64,000 nt of DNA from Prunus persica (taxonomy: Eukaryota; Streptophyta; Magnoliopsida; Rosales; Rosaceae). Location: assembly GCF_000346465.2 (NCBI RefSeq), contig NC_034016.1, positions 5,508,726 to 5,572,725 of the forward strand, read 5' to 3'. Each line of letters starts with the position of its first letter. Positions within the stretch are counted from its first letter, which is position 1. A program made the translations under genes and the position numbers. This document shows, piece after piece, positions 25,180 through 36,908 of this stretch. The notes below the pieces were generated by a model. The model was given only the letters and a program-made list of their open reading frames with translations, was not told the DNA's origin and ran no database searches.

Positions 25180-25615
25180 TTTTTTCAAAGTCTAAATGCA
25201 TTAAGTATCTTAGACCTTAGTACAACTTGTATGTCGTTAGTACCTTCATTTTCAATCTCCTAACAAACCTCTAAACATTGAATCTAGATGAATGCCATTG
25301 GTCATTAAAGAACATCTCCGCACTTGGAGAATTAAAGAAACTTTGAGATTCTTAGCATGAAAAATTTTCTTTTGAGGAATTACCAAAAGCAATAGGAAAC
25401 TTGGCCAAAATGAGGTTGTTGGATTTGACTTTGAATACAAGTATTAAGATAATTCCATCCAAAGTAATGTCTAGGTGGTCCAGGTTAGACGAACTAAGGA
25501 TGGAAAGTAGTTGTAGAGACTAGGGAGTAAAGTTGAAGGATCATGAGAAAGAATTAATATTGGTGTTGATGAGTTAACTTGCTTGTCGTACTTAAACGTT
25601 TTGATAGTTCAAATT
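25180..25615 (+). pseudogene. NLR (CC-NBS-LRR) leucine-rich-repeat fragment
   Basis: The plus strand encodes recognisable LRR text with several stops. LSILDLSTT is followed in a second frame by NISALGELKKL, ELPKAIGNLAKMRLLDL, then IIPSKVMSRWSRLDELRM and a stop before GVKLKDHEKELILVL. This pattern is typical of the LRR of RPS2-like disease-resistance proteins. No NB-ARC domain is nearby. In-frame stops (for example the TAG after SSCRD, near 25522) and one frame change mark it as dead. Confidence 0.7.
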
Positions 25616-25639
25616 TTTTATGTGCAATGCATTCCTAAA

Positions 25640-26385
25640 GATGTTTGGTTCCATCCGATTGGGAAAAATTCTGCATATTTATCAAGGGTAAACCAAGACC
25701 CTTATACCTGATGGAGGAGTCTAAAAAAACCAACCGAACCGTTCAGGATTGGTTCCCGTTCCAATTCTTGCCTTGAAAAAACCGATTCAAATTGGATTAG
25801 ACCAGTTTTGTTAAGCGTACATATTCATTTATATCCAAATTTATTAGTAAGACAAATTAATATTCATATCATATTGGTAACCCAAAGTAATATGTCGATA
25901 CTTTAGCCCAATTAATACCCAACTAAATAACAACTCTAGCACTACATTTTCTTTAAGTGAATCATACTCATTTCTTGTTGTGTCTCTTTTTCACTTCTTC
26001 CTTTTCCTCTCTCTTGCCCATTATCTCTTCACCTCGTTCTCTATTGTATATTTTATCGTTTTCCTATTTCATTCTTCTTTCTATTTAACTATTCTTCTCA
26101 TTTCTCTCTTCTTCACATCATCCTCTTTTTCTCTTCTTCCAAACCACAAATGTTTTATTAAAACTAAACCGAACTAGATCTTGTGTCAGTTTGGGTTTTG
26201 CTTCCAAATCGAGGGATAAACCAAACCTTAACCAACCCGAGTCAAAACAAAACAACTTAAAAAGTGTAAAACTCTTAAAAACAATTATACACAATGAAAA
26301 TATTGAAAAACTCCCTACAATTATAGAAGTGCCATTAAGCATGTCGTATTTTGTATGTTGGGATGAATGCTTATAAGAATCATAA
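25640..26385. other. Intergenic, low complexity
   Basis: No gene. About 25975-26140 is pyrimidine-rich. ACCGAACC/AACCAACC phrases flank it, perhaps a decayed MITE without clear ends. Confidence 0.35.
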
Positions 26386-27214
26386 GGCCATCTCCAGTCA
26401 TGGGTTATATCCCAAATATAGCCCTAAAATATTGGAAAACTCATCTCCAGTCATGGGCTAAACAAAATTTTGGCCAAATTTGGAGGGCCACCGGGCCACA
26501 TGTAGCCTAGCTTTAGCCTAGGCCAAATGTTTTGTGAGCCCCATGCATGTGCTTTTGAAAAGGATAAATTATCAAGTGTGGGCAAGAGCACGAATCATCT
26601 CGTGCAAATACATATCCAATAGCCAACATTAAAAATGCTTACGTCATCGATGATGTCAGCTGGAAAGATATATATATAAGCCTATTTAAATGTTTTCAAT
26701 TTGTGTTATTTAAGAAAAAAAAATTATAAAAAATTACTGGTCATGATTGTTGGAGCCTGAAAAATTATGCTTTCAACGTTTTAAAATGTTTAAAATATGT
26801 TCAATTCACGTTTTCACACATACTTATGTTTTAAATGTTTCAATTCGTGTTATGTAAGAAAAAATTATAAAAAATTCAACACATGTCACTCAAAAATCAT
26901 AGCTCGAAAAATTATTAAGATTCCTTCAGGATAAGACATGTCACGTGAACACAAAATCTTATTAGAAATATTGTCATATATAGAATATTAACTCTAAATA
27001 GTAGTTAAATTAAATTAAATAATACATAGTTGTGGAATGTATGAGTGTTATACCATAGTTTTTCTCAAAATAATAAAATAAGGACCCTAAAATATAGCCA
27101 TGCATGGCTGGAGATGGAAAAATTTAGTCATGCATTATTCTTTAAAAAATTAATATTTTGGAAGGCTAAGTTTTTAGCCCTGTACTACATTTAGCTTTAT
27201 GACTGGAGATGCCC
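26386..27214. mobile_element. PIF/Harbinger-type MITE (829 bp) with TAA duplications
   Basis: The 5' end GGCCATCTCCAGTCAT and the 3' end ATGACTGGAGATGCCC are inverted repeats, flanked by TAA at 26383-26385 and 27215-27217. TAA is a preferred Tourist/Harbinger target. A second inner pair of the motif (CATCTCCAGTCATGGGCTAA near 26442, ATGGCTGGAGATGG near 27103) shows nested or duplicated ends. No transposase gene. Confidence 0.82.
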
Positions 27215-27264
27215 TAACCCTCTATTTTGATGAAGTAATGGAAAATTACAAAGAATTTTTAAAT

Positions 27265-30200
27265 GACAGAATTTAGATCTCCATCGTTTAAATTTCATGC
27301 AATTAATAATTTCAATATTTTGATTTATGTACGCCAAATTTTGTAAATAACAAAAATCACAATGAGAAAGAATTCATGCTTAATGGAAATTGTGAAATGA
27401 CGATTCTTTTGGCGAAAATTAAACTGGGAAATCCCGATCCCTAATTTCCATGGCTACTTAATTTCAACAGTAATTCAGGGAAAGTTGTTCCCTAGTCTTT
27501 GGGCTACTTGGCTTGCCCACGATGCAATTGAGAGGAGTTATATTACCAGAATTCGAAGCCACATGGACAGACTATCTATATCTGAAATAATATCAACTTC
27601 TTCTCAACTTGCTTTCATTTCGGGGTTTCTAGTTGACAACTCATGTTGAAACTCTTTATTTTGCCATGCTTTCTTCCTTAGCTGGTATGATTTCCAATTG
27701 ATGTCTAACTCAAACTGTGATGATTTAAATACTAGTGCATTCCTGATTAAGTTTGTCCAAAATGGAGATATTTAAAAAAAAGAATCAATCTAGGCATAAA
27801 AAAGAATCAATCACAACCATTTCTCTATTTAGAACGCAATGGATTGAAAATGCGTTGAGATTTCATAACGCGTAAGACTTTATTCCAGTTTTATCTGAAT
27901 TACCTCTTTCTATTGGGCTTAACAATACTAATAGCGGCACGCTTGTGCAAACCATCATGCAAAATATACACCAGCCCACTAAAGGGCTTTGAATATTTAA
28001 AAAATCATTCACGTAGTTTAAATTAGATTAAAGTAGAATATCGTTTGTATCAAAAACAATAAATATATACAAAGCCACCCTTTTTGGGGTGAACAAATAC
28101 AATACTAAATCAACTCTAACCAGAGCTGCTGTCTGTTGGGCATTCTAATCTTAAATATAATGCTCACACTACCTCAAGATCTCATAAGATGCAGATAGTA
28201 TACTTCAAAAATTATAACCTGTCTTCTTCATCAACCCAAGTTCTCAGTGAAAATCATACTAGTATACAATTTGGATAAGACTCTACAAGGCACAAAGTCT
28301 GTATTAACAAACACAAATTTTATTTACCACAGATTTCCTAAACAAGGCTCAAACACCTGACAAGATGAAACCATCAAACACAAATTGGTAGCATAGATTT
28401 CCTAAAACAGTTAACCACTCTGTAAATTGTTGCATGAAATGTCATTCATCTTTAAAAGAGGGGCGGGGGAAGAGAGTAATCCAAGGCACAAAAGACAACA
28501 AAGAAAACATAGTGAATCAAATGACAGTGACGATGGGGCACACAGTCCATAGTTTTCATCATATTATGAAATTATTGACGCGAAGGGGTATAGCACAAGA
28601 GGGACATATTATGAGAAATACTTCAATTTCCCTGATGAACCGTCAGGAAACAGAAACATATCAACATTATAGCACCAACTCATAACATATATAGAGAACT
28701 TTTTTCAAAAGAAAATGGCATCTGTAAATTTTCAGAACATGTGAAACAATACAATACTTAATAAAATTGAATCTTATATTCCCCAGACTATTGAAGAGAA
28801 CTGACCATTTATGATCCACTACTAATGTAACAACTAGCTAGTAGAGAACTAAATACTACAACTCAATTACTAATCTGTTTCTGTTCGGATTGTATTTACG
28901 TACTCACACAATTACCTCAAGATCTCATGTAGTGCACACAATCCTATGAAAATTATATTAGTATGGGGTAAGGTAAGTGCATGAAACAGAAAACAGAAAA
29001 TTCTCCACTTCACAATGTCTGATTTGGACTTACAAGGTTCAACATTGGCCAACCGTATGCAACAAGATTTTGACCAAAACCAAAAAGAAAAACAGGATTA
29101 AATTGAGTGTCCATTATGGGACACTCGATTCTCAATTAGACAATGGAATAGGTAAATCTATTATCTTTGTTTCTTTCCTTATGAGGTCCATTTATACCCA
29201 TATTTTCTGCCAATATGTCAATTCTTTTATTTTAATACGACCAATATTGAAATCATGCAAAAACAAAAAATTGAAGAAGAAAAACTTGGAGTTCAAACAT
29301 CTTTGCACCTGAAAATAAGGTTCACCATCATACAAGATAAAACAAGCAATGAAGAATTGGGACCAAAGATTTCTTCAAGAGTATATTTCAGGAAAACATA
29401 AACATTTGGATGGTAACCTTAATATATTGTTCAAACATCTCAGTACCCAAAAATAAGGCTCAAACATCTTAGTACCCGAAAATAAAGCTCAAGCATCAAA
29501 CAAGATAAACAAGCAATGAAGAATAGGAACTAAAGATGTGTTTAAACACATTTTTAAACGATCTTATACATAATACTAGTGAAAACAAACCTAGGTCACA
29601 AACTAACCCAACAACGAGGAAAAAGAGCAAGATATGTTTAGGCACAAAAGATATAGTAAAAACAAAAGAAGACAGAGTAAACACGATACCCATCAGAAAA
29701 TCAAAACACAAAGACAATATCATGCTCAATTAGAAGACTTACAATGACAATCAGAAAATCAGAACCCAAAGAGTTGACAGCAGTAGTTAAGAAAAGAAAA
29801 TTCTATTAAAAGTTAAAGAAAAAGAAGCTTTTAAAATGCCTGACTTGCTTCTATCACCTGAAAAAGGGCCCAGGACATATACTCACCATAATTGAATCAA
29901 AATCAATTAACACAATGCTAAAATCAGAACAATCTACACACAACCCAAAAGTCCATACATTTTAAAAAATAAGCTTAATGTACAAGTTTTTAGACTGTAG
30001 GAAGGGTAAACCAAGTCAAATTTATGGTGTGCCAAGCCAACCTTACTAGTTATTCTACTCTGATACACATAACAGTTAGAAACTATAGAGCAGGGATAGT
30101 ATAATTAGAGATCAAACAGTAACAGAAACTGCGTCTGCTCCCCATTAGAAATCTGCCCCACTGCAGGCTTAGGCACTTCAGAAAGTACATGGTTTTTTTT

Positions 30201-30284
30201 TTTGTAAATGATGAGAACCAACCAAGGATCTGTTTAACATGTCCAAATAAAAATGGTTTCCTATTTTTATTGTTTGGAGTGCCC
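27265..30284. repeat. Segmental repeat unit, copy A
   Basis: The stretch 27608-29330 recurs essentially unchanged at 62279-64000 (constant offset 34,671 where checked). 28166-29035 recurs at 36909-37753 and 29039-30284 at 44618-45940 with a few percent difference. The small ORFs within (for example 28434-28685) are identical between copies but have no recognisable product. The unit lies next to the bromodomain gene's 3' side and shares modules with 30430-33370. Confidence 0.85.
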
Positions 30285-30429
30285 TCATCAGCTCTGGCGA
30301 TTGTTTAAAACGTGGAACTTCTAAGGTTTCTGTTTATTTGATTTTCAGTCATTGATGATAATAAAAGAAAATTTGAGTGGACTTAAATTTGTGCTCATGT
30401 ACATTGACAGAAAACGTTTGAAAAGGTGA

Positions 30430-33370
30430 AATATTACAATGCCAAATGAACTCTAACCAGAGCTGTATACAATTTTATTTACCAGATACGGCATCTTATA
30501 TAAAAAAAATTCACTGCTGCTTGCTGGGCATTCTAATCTATATATAATGCTCAAACTACCTCAAGATCTCATAAGATGTAGTTAGTATACTTTAAAACTC
30601 ACTTACAACCTTTCTTCTTCATCAACCCAGTTCTCAGTGAAAATCATACTAGTATGAAACAAACCTAAATTTTATTTACCACAGATTTCCGAAACAAGGC
30701 TCAAAACATCTGATAAAATGAAACCAAAGAACACAAATTGGTAGCATAGATTTCCTAAACAGTAGCCGCTCTGTAAATTGTTGCATGAAATGTCATTAAT
30801 CTTTAAAACATAACCATAGTGACAGCAACATAAATGAGACCCCAGAAAAAGAAACAAAAAAGGAGGGAGAAATCTAAGCCACAAAAGAAAAAACAAAGAA
30901 AACACTGATTGGGTTATTTCATAAATATAAAGGAGAAATGAAGATGGTGTACCTGATTATCAGAGTCACTGAAGCAAATGCCACTGCAGAGTTTAAAAAA
31001 AGGGGCCAGACTCCATAGTTTTCCTTCATATTATGGCATTATTGACGTGAAGAGACAGTACAAGAGGGAAAAAAAATTGTGGGGACCTGAACAGCCAATA
31101 ACCTTTGCAACTGAACATCTTTGACAAGAAATCCTTATTAAATCAAAACCAACATAAAGATGCAATAACATTCTTTTACAAGGAATAATTGGTTGCTCAA
31201 GATGCTAAATATTCTGGCTTGCATCATTATCATTCTTTATTAAACCAAAAGGAAGAAAGAAAAACTAGCACAATGATAAGCTCAGAAAGCAATGTACTCG
31301 GAACAAAGAAAAATAAACTTTCTGAACAAGCACATACTTTGCTAATGTTTCAAAGATATCTGGATGTCTGGGAGTGCATCAGGCAGAGACAACTATATCC
31401 ACATTGGAAATCTCATCTATAACAAATTAGAAAGTAAAATGTAAAAGAGATTCCCTAATAACAGCAAGGTTCTAAGTTATCTATAACAAAATAGAAAATC
31501 CTGTTGAGGTGGCTCTCAATGAAAGCATCAATTTGTGGGATGTGAATTCCACAAACACTTTGAGATGTCTCAATTAAAAGAATGCAACTGAGTCCCTTGC
31601 ACACCAACCTTCTCAACCGTTCCTATTGATCTTAAAATGTGAATCTAAGCCAATAGCTCCTTTGTATCTACACGTGATGATCTTCACCGCATTATAAAAG
31701 TACTAACTTATCAACCCATGGTCTATAGCCAAGAAATTTAACTTATCGTCACCTCCCATGTACATGCTCAAAGATCTCATCGTCTTTGAGAGGCATATAC
31801 AGATCCCTCTAAGCCAAGTAGGAAGTATTTGAAACAAAAAAACAAAAATGGATTATAGCATCCAAGACATCATTATAGAAGCTATTACAAAAAGATCACT
31901 GCACAGACCTTTTTATAGCACTTTTATAAATGATTGTGATACATTATGTTAATGAAAGTAGCAGTTTCTTAAGAACAATGTTAGCTAAGCATAAAGCAAA
32001 GATAACGAATCATTTATTGTATGGAAGGTCACAAGAAAACCTATTAGAACAATCAATAATGGAATTTTCACTCCATTTTCCTTTTCAAGTTAACAAAAAC
32101 AAATATTATCTATAATATAAAATCTTTAGCAATTTTACCTGAAATAGCCATGATATAACCCTTATTGAAGAGATGATGAAGGCCACACAACTCCAACAGC
32201 AATGCAAACTGCAAACTGTACCAGCCACCAAGCCAAAAGAAATTGAAAGAAAAAACCATTATAAGAAGCAATCTCAAGCTTCTATACTAGCTCAAACGAA
32301 ATTTGGATAAGTGCAGGGAATAGCGAACTGAAAACTCTACAGGGCACAAAGTGTGTATTAACAAACACAAATTTTATTTACCTAGCTTTCCTAAACAAGG
32401 CATAAACACCTGACAAGATGAAACCAACGAACACAAATTGGTAGCATAGATTTCCTAAACAGTAGCAGCTCTGTAAATTGTTGCATGAAATGTCATTCAT
32501 CTTTAAAGCATAAATTTAGAGGTGAAACGGAGCTGGGGTACCTGATTATCAGGGTTACTGAAGCAAATGCCAATGCTGGGGTTAGACGGGTGGGGCACAC
32601 ACTCTATAGCAACAACCTTCGCAACTGAACAGCTTATACAAGAAATCATTTTATTTGTACAGATGCGAAACACTTATTCATCATTTCATTCCTTTAATAA
32701 ATCAAAACAGATTAAAGATGCAGAAACCTGATTAGCTGGAGTTTGGAATTTCTCTATGGTTTACGTTCATAGGGAAAGAAAAGCTGCTGCTGATGCACCT
32801 GCGAAGATGGGGAATTGTCTCCAAGTTCTTGATAAGCTTCCGTGTGATTTGATTTCAGTTTTTTTGCAAACTTACGTACTTTTGTCCCTCATGCCCAAAC
32901 CATTCGCTCTCAGTTGCATTAGCCATCAAATAGCAATCACACAAAAACTGGCACAAAAAAAAAAACGAAATAAACAATACAAAGAGTAGAGAGAGAGAGC
33001 ACAATGGTCCACTTCATCTGACACGTACAATGATATGTATAATGTATATGGCCAATGAACATGGATAGTACACACAAACACACACAACAGAACATACACA
33101 CTTTATCTTCTATTGTATCCTGGAAAAAGTTCCAAGAAGTAAAACATTTTAGAAACGATATCCACATTGGAAACCTCATCTATAACAAATTATATCCTGG
33201 AACATACGCACATGTTATCTTATATGCACCATAACAGTGCATACTTTGCTAATTTTTCCAAGATATCTGGATGTGTAGGATTGCATCAGGCAGATACAAC
33301 TATATCCACATTGGAAACCTCATCTATAACAAATTAGAAAGTAAAACTTAAAGAGATTCCCTAATAGCAC
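30430..33370. repeat. Diverged tandem duplication of about 1.7-1.9 kb
   Basis: Blocks in 30580-30800 (CTCATAAGATG, TTGCATGAAATGTCATT) recur at 32340-32510 and also in copy A. A second block at about 31335-31465 (AAGATATCTGGATG, ACTATATCCACATTGGAAA) recurs at about 33235-33370, with a partial third trace at 33155-33195. Offsets of roughly 1.7 and 1.9 kb indicate an old tandem duplication with indels. No coding sequence of its own. Confidence 0.6.
32735..32890 (+). mobile_element. LINE RNase H fragment
   Basis: The translated text YVHRERKAAADAPAKMGN matches the C-terminal RNase H signature of plant LINE polyproteins (HRE, ADxxAK.G). Only the last about 45 residues remain. It sits within the tandem-duplicated region. 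Confidence 0.5.
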
Positions 33371-33509
33371 GCTTCTACATCATCTATCTTGTCGAGCAGT
33401 GGGTTATATTCCAAATCTGGCATCTCAACATAAACGATATACACAAATAACAGAGGCAAGGTGGCTTGTACCTATGCCTCATTTTCCCTTGTAAACTCTA
33501 ACCTGTACT

Positions 33510-34934
33510 TCATGAGCGGATCTCACCTTCCTCCCAATCGCCTTCCTGCCAGCAGATCTCGCCTTCCTCCCAATCTCCATTCAGAAACGCCTCCTCGTCC
33601 TGACCCTGCAACTCGTCATCTTCCTTGAGGTACAAACCCAAATGCTTAAGAGGCAATCCAAGGTAGACCTTTTCACTGCCACAGCCACACAGAATCTCAA
33701 GTTGTTTGAGATCCTTTAAAGGGTCCTCAAATTGGACTGACTTCTCCATGTTCAAAATAGCAAGGCGAGCCGTTTCCCTTTGCTCCATCCGATGCATCAA
33801 TTTTCTCCTTGGTGGAGAATCAGGTAGACCCTTTAGTATCTTGTTTGCTTTCCGTATTGTACCTGAAAATCGCATCTTGAGCGACTGAATTCGCCTAGCC
33901 TTACATGGAGAAAGATTGTCTGTGGCCTGATACATGGCTTGATGAACAAGGGTGCCCAAGTCGTCATCTTTGGTTGACTTAACTGAGTGAGAATCAGAAA
34001 CCCCAACAACCCCTTGATTTTGCATAAGAACCGTACAAGCAGAAGAGCTCTTGCCATTTGGTCTCCGTTCGGGCAGAGGAGGAGTAGGAGGAGGACAAGC
34101 ATTTGACATTTTCTCCTCGGCTTCTTTCCATTGGGTCTCAAAAACCCCACTGAGATGCTTGGCTGCTGCACGATTTCTACTCCCAAGGGGGAAATATCTG
34201 AAAGCGTTTGAGAAGATAAGCCTGATATCAGCAGCAAAGTCAGCAGCGCTGGAGTAGACACCCCTCTCCAATTTCGATTTCACAGTACCCAAATCCATCG
34301 GCCTCCAGATTTCGTCGAAATAACCCGGCAGATTCTCAGCCACAGGATCAACAACGGGCTTGTTGAAGTAGCTCGCATGGCCGAGATTCATCAGAGAATC
34401 CAAGACCTTAGAACAATCCAACGTCTCTTTTGAAGCAGACGAAGCCAAACCTTTGATTTTGCGCAGAGGAAGACCAACAGTCGACTTTTCCTTCCGTTGG
34501 GTCTTAGAAACCCTAGAAGACCTCTTCCTCTTCTGGGTTTGACAGATTTCATCAAAACCCTCTTCTGATTCCGGGTTGGCATTTTTTGTAGCAGACGAAG
34601 CCAAACCCATGCACAGAGGAAGACCAACAGTCGACTTTTCCTCAACGGCTACATTCCGTTGGGTCTCAGAAACCCTAGAAGACCTCTTCCTCTTCTGGGT
34701 CTGACAGATTTCATCAAGACCCAGATCTTCTGATTCTGGGTTGGCATTTTTTGTAGCAGACGAAGCCAAACCCTTGCGCAGAGGAAGACCAACGGTCGAC
34801 TTTTCCTCAACGGCTACACTCCGTTGGGTCTCAGAAACCCTAGAAGACCTTATCCTCTTCTGGGTCTGAAACTCAAACTCAAAGGAACCAAAACCATCCT
34901 CCAATTGTCTGCGCTTTATAGCAGACCACGCCAT
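33510..34934 (-). CDS. GTE-type bromodomain protein with atypical acetyl-lysine pocket
   Basis: This intronless gene encodes 474 residues from the ATG at 34934 (MAWSAIKRR); an in-frame codon nine residues upstream is not required. Residues about 24-165 hold three tandem copies of a 50-residue basic/Ser module (TQKRKRSSRVSETQR .. EKSTVGLPL .. GLASSA). A bromodomain lies at about 174-270 with the canonical RPMDLGTVKSKLERG helix B/ZA end. At the position where bromodomains have the acetyl-lysine-contacting Asn (NAxxYNP) this protein has NAFRYFP, that is Phe248. Downstream there is an ARLAILNMEKSV segment seen in plant GTE8-12 proteins, and the tail repeats GDWEEGEI. GTE proteins read acetylated histones to regulate transcription. 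The substitution makes normal binding doubtful. A GA/CAGA microsatellite lies in the leader. Confidence 0.82.
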   Translation of the reverse strand: MAWSAIKRRQLEDGFGSFEFEFQTQKRIRSSRVSETQRSVAVEEKSTVGLPLRKGLASSATKNANPESEDLGLDEICQTQKRKRSSRVSETQRNVAVEEKSTVGLPLCMGLASSATKNANPESEEGFDEICQTQKRKRSSRVSKTQRKEKSTVGLPLRKIKGLASSASKETLDCSKVLDSLMNLGHASYFNKPVVDPVAENLPGYFDEIWRPMDLGTVKSKLERGVYSSAADFAADIRLIFSNAFRYFPLGSRNRAAAKHLSGVFETQWKEAEEKMSNACPPPTPPLPERRPNGKSSSACTVLMQNQGVVGVSDSHSVKSTKDDDLGTLVHQAMYQATDNLSPCKARRIQSLKMRFSGTIRKANKILKGLPDSPPRRKLMHRMEQRETARLAILNMEKSVQFEDPLKDLKQLEILCGCGSEKVYLGLPLKHLGLYLKEDDELQGQDEEAFLNGDWEEGEICWQEGDWEEGEIRS

Positions 34935-35076
34935 TCTTGATTTCAGAACCCAAAATTTCACACAGTCCTTACAGAGAGAGAACCCAGAAAATCACTCGCT
35001 CAATCGTTGCAGAGAAAATCACTCGCTCAATCGTTGAACTCAATACTCTCACTCGATCGCTTTCGCTTACTTGTTG

Positions 35077-35077
35077 C

Positions 35078-35125
<48 letters not shown>
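35077..35125. repeat. Microsatellite (GA)n(CAGA)n
   Basis: A GA run followed by seven CAGA units, about 150 bases upstream of the bromodomain gene start codon, probably in its leader or promoter. Confidence 0.9.
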
Positions 35126-35487
35126 GAAAAGAAGAGGGAATGTACTGTTGTGGCGCTATTTTGGTTTTCAAAATCTAAAATGAAAGGTCGGTGTGATAAC
35201 TCGGTGACTCAGTTGCTGAGTTGTTGCGCGTAAAAAAGTAAAAAGTGAAAAACACGCTGAAACACCAGCTGTTTTAATTAAAGAAAAATTAGGTATTAGA
35301 CATAATTAACTCTATTAATTAGTATTTGAGACATTTGGCATTTTTGTTTGGGTTTTAATACCTAGAAAAGAATTGTTATTTTGGATTAGGCCAAAGAGGA
35401 GGCCCATATTCGTTAGGCCTATTTAAATTATAAAGGTAAAATACAATTTTACCCTTTTGTTTTAAAATCAAATTTCAAACAGTCAAA

Positions 35488-35905
35488 AGCTCGCTGTTGT
35501 GTCCAAACGAACCGGCTGCTGGTGTTTCAAGCCATCGGGTGCTCCTGTTTGCCAAGCACATGGTGGCACCTGCAGTGTCAATTCCACATTTTGTGTATTG
35601 GAAGCAAAAACTTTGCCTGACTTGGTAAGGCTCTTATCCGGGGAGGTTTACGAAACTGCCATCGAAGCAATTCAAACTCTCTCCACATTGGTTCTTGAAG
35701 CCTCTCCTCAAAGAGGAGCCAATGTCTTGCATGAGGCTGATGCCATAAAGCCTACATTGGAGATCTTGACTTGGGGAACAGATTCTCTCAAGGAAGAGGT
35801 ATTGAGTCTACTTGAAAAGGTTTTCTTGTCAAAGGAGATGGTTGAATTTTATGGATCAACTGCCAGATTAAGTCTTGCTGGTCTAACTGGTAGTAATTTT
35901 CATGA
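35488..35905 (+). pseudogene. U-box/ARM-repeat E3 ligase (PUB43/44-like) fragment
   Basis: The coding text CSVNSTFCVLEAKTLPDLVR, then ANVLHEADAIKPTLEILTWG, then EVLSLLEKVFLSKEMVEFYG and LSLAGLTGSNFHEDG matches the C-terminal ARM repeats of plant U-box proteins such as PUB43/44. The U-box and most ARM repeats are absent. After FHEDGRC the reading becomes unrelated Ser/Phe-rich text up to 35999. This is an inserted or truncated piece with no promoter evidence. Identification is from memory of the family. Confidence 0.65.
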
Positions 35906-36394
35906 GGATGGTCGATGCTCGTCGTCGTTGCTCGTCGTCTTCGTTTTTGGTCGTCCCCGTTGCTGCTCATCGGCTTCGTTTTTGGAGAATAGTTTGTAGG
36001 TTTGCAGTGGGATATGAAAGGTCACGCGAAACCAGTTTTTGAAGTGATTAAATTTGAGTAGTGTCGTTTTGTGTTGTGTTTTGTGGGAATGTTATGTCGT
36101 TTTGACAGTTTTAAGTTTTGGTTTATAATTAAATAAACTGTATTTGACAGTTAAGCACAATGGCACATGTAGTAATTTTAGGGTTGTTGGATTTCCTTTT
36201 GGTAAAATTAGGTGGCTTTGGTTTTATATTAATTAAGCAAAATTAATTATCTTTCTTCCAAATTAGTTAAGTTTTTTATGGGTTAAAACTAAAGAGCCAT
36301 TTAATTAAATGCATATCATTAAACCCATTTAAACCAACACAAAATTTAAAAGAAGATAGTTTGATTTTAGGGAGCTTTAGTAATATACTCAAAA

Positions 36395-36560
36395 TAAGGG
36401 CTGAAATTATAAAAAAAAACCTCACATGAAATGCACTTTAGAAACATACCCAAAAACTATTTAATACATAATAAATGAGTGTTGAAGTTCCTATAAATTA
36501 CATCTCTACCATTAATTATCTTAAAACAAGCCCAGCCCAATTTTTTTTTTAAAAACCCAA
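36395..36560. repeat. Diverged copy of the 395-535 repeat block
   Basis: Shares ACATGAAATG, CTTTAGAAACATA and TCTTAAAACAAGCCCA-type blocks with the B block near the window start. Followed by a short TA microsatellite (about 36566-36582). Confidence 0.55.
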
Positions 36561-36628
36561 ACTTTATATATATATATATATACAAAAATTAAGGAGCTGT
36601 CCTTACGACCCTTCTCCACTGAACCTCC

Positions 36629-36761
36629 GTACACTATTAATACCATGTCATAAAAGTACATTGTTAATATCATTTAATAGAAGTACATTGTTAATACCAT
36701 GTAATAGAAGTACACTATTAATACCATGTCATAGATGTACATTGTTAATACCATTTCATAC
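36629..36761. repeat. 27-bp minisatellite, about 5 units
   Basis: Units of the form GTACATTGTTAATACCATGT plus 7 bases, with small substitutions between units. Confidence 0.75.
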
Positions 36762-36908
36762 AAAAAATTTATAAAAAACCCAAAAAAGCCCAGTAAGACA
36801 TCATATATCTTTTTGCAAAAATCACCTCCAATTATCCATAGTTTCACCACATATAATCGCAAAGGCAAAAGGAAATACCTCTACATATACTGTTAATACT
36901 ATATATAA

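Noticed and set aside
28434..28685. 83-residue ORF, identical in copy D
   Set aside because: Identity simply reflects the recent segmental duplication; no recognisable domain, and copy C lacks the open frame.
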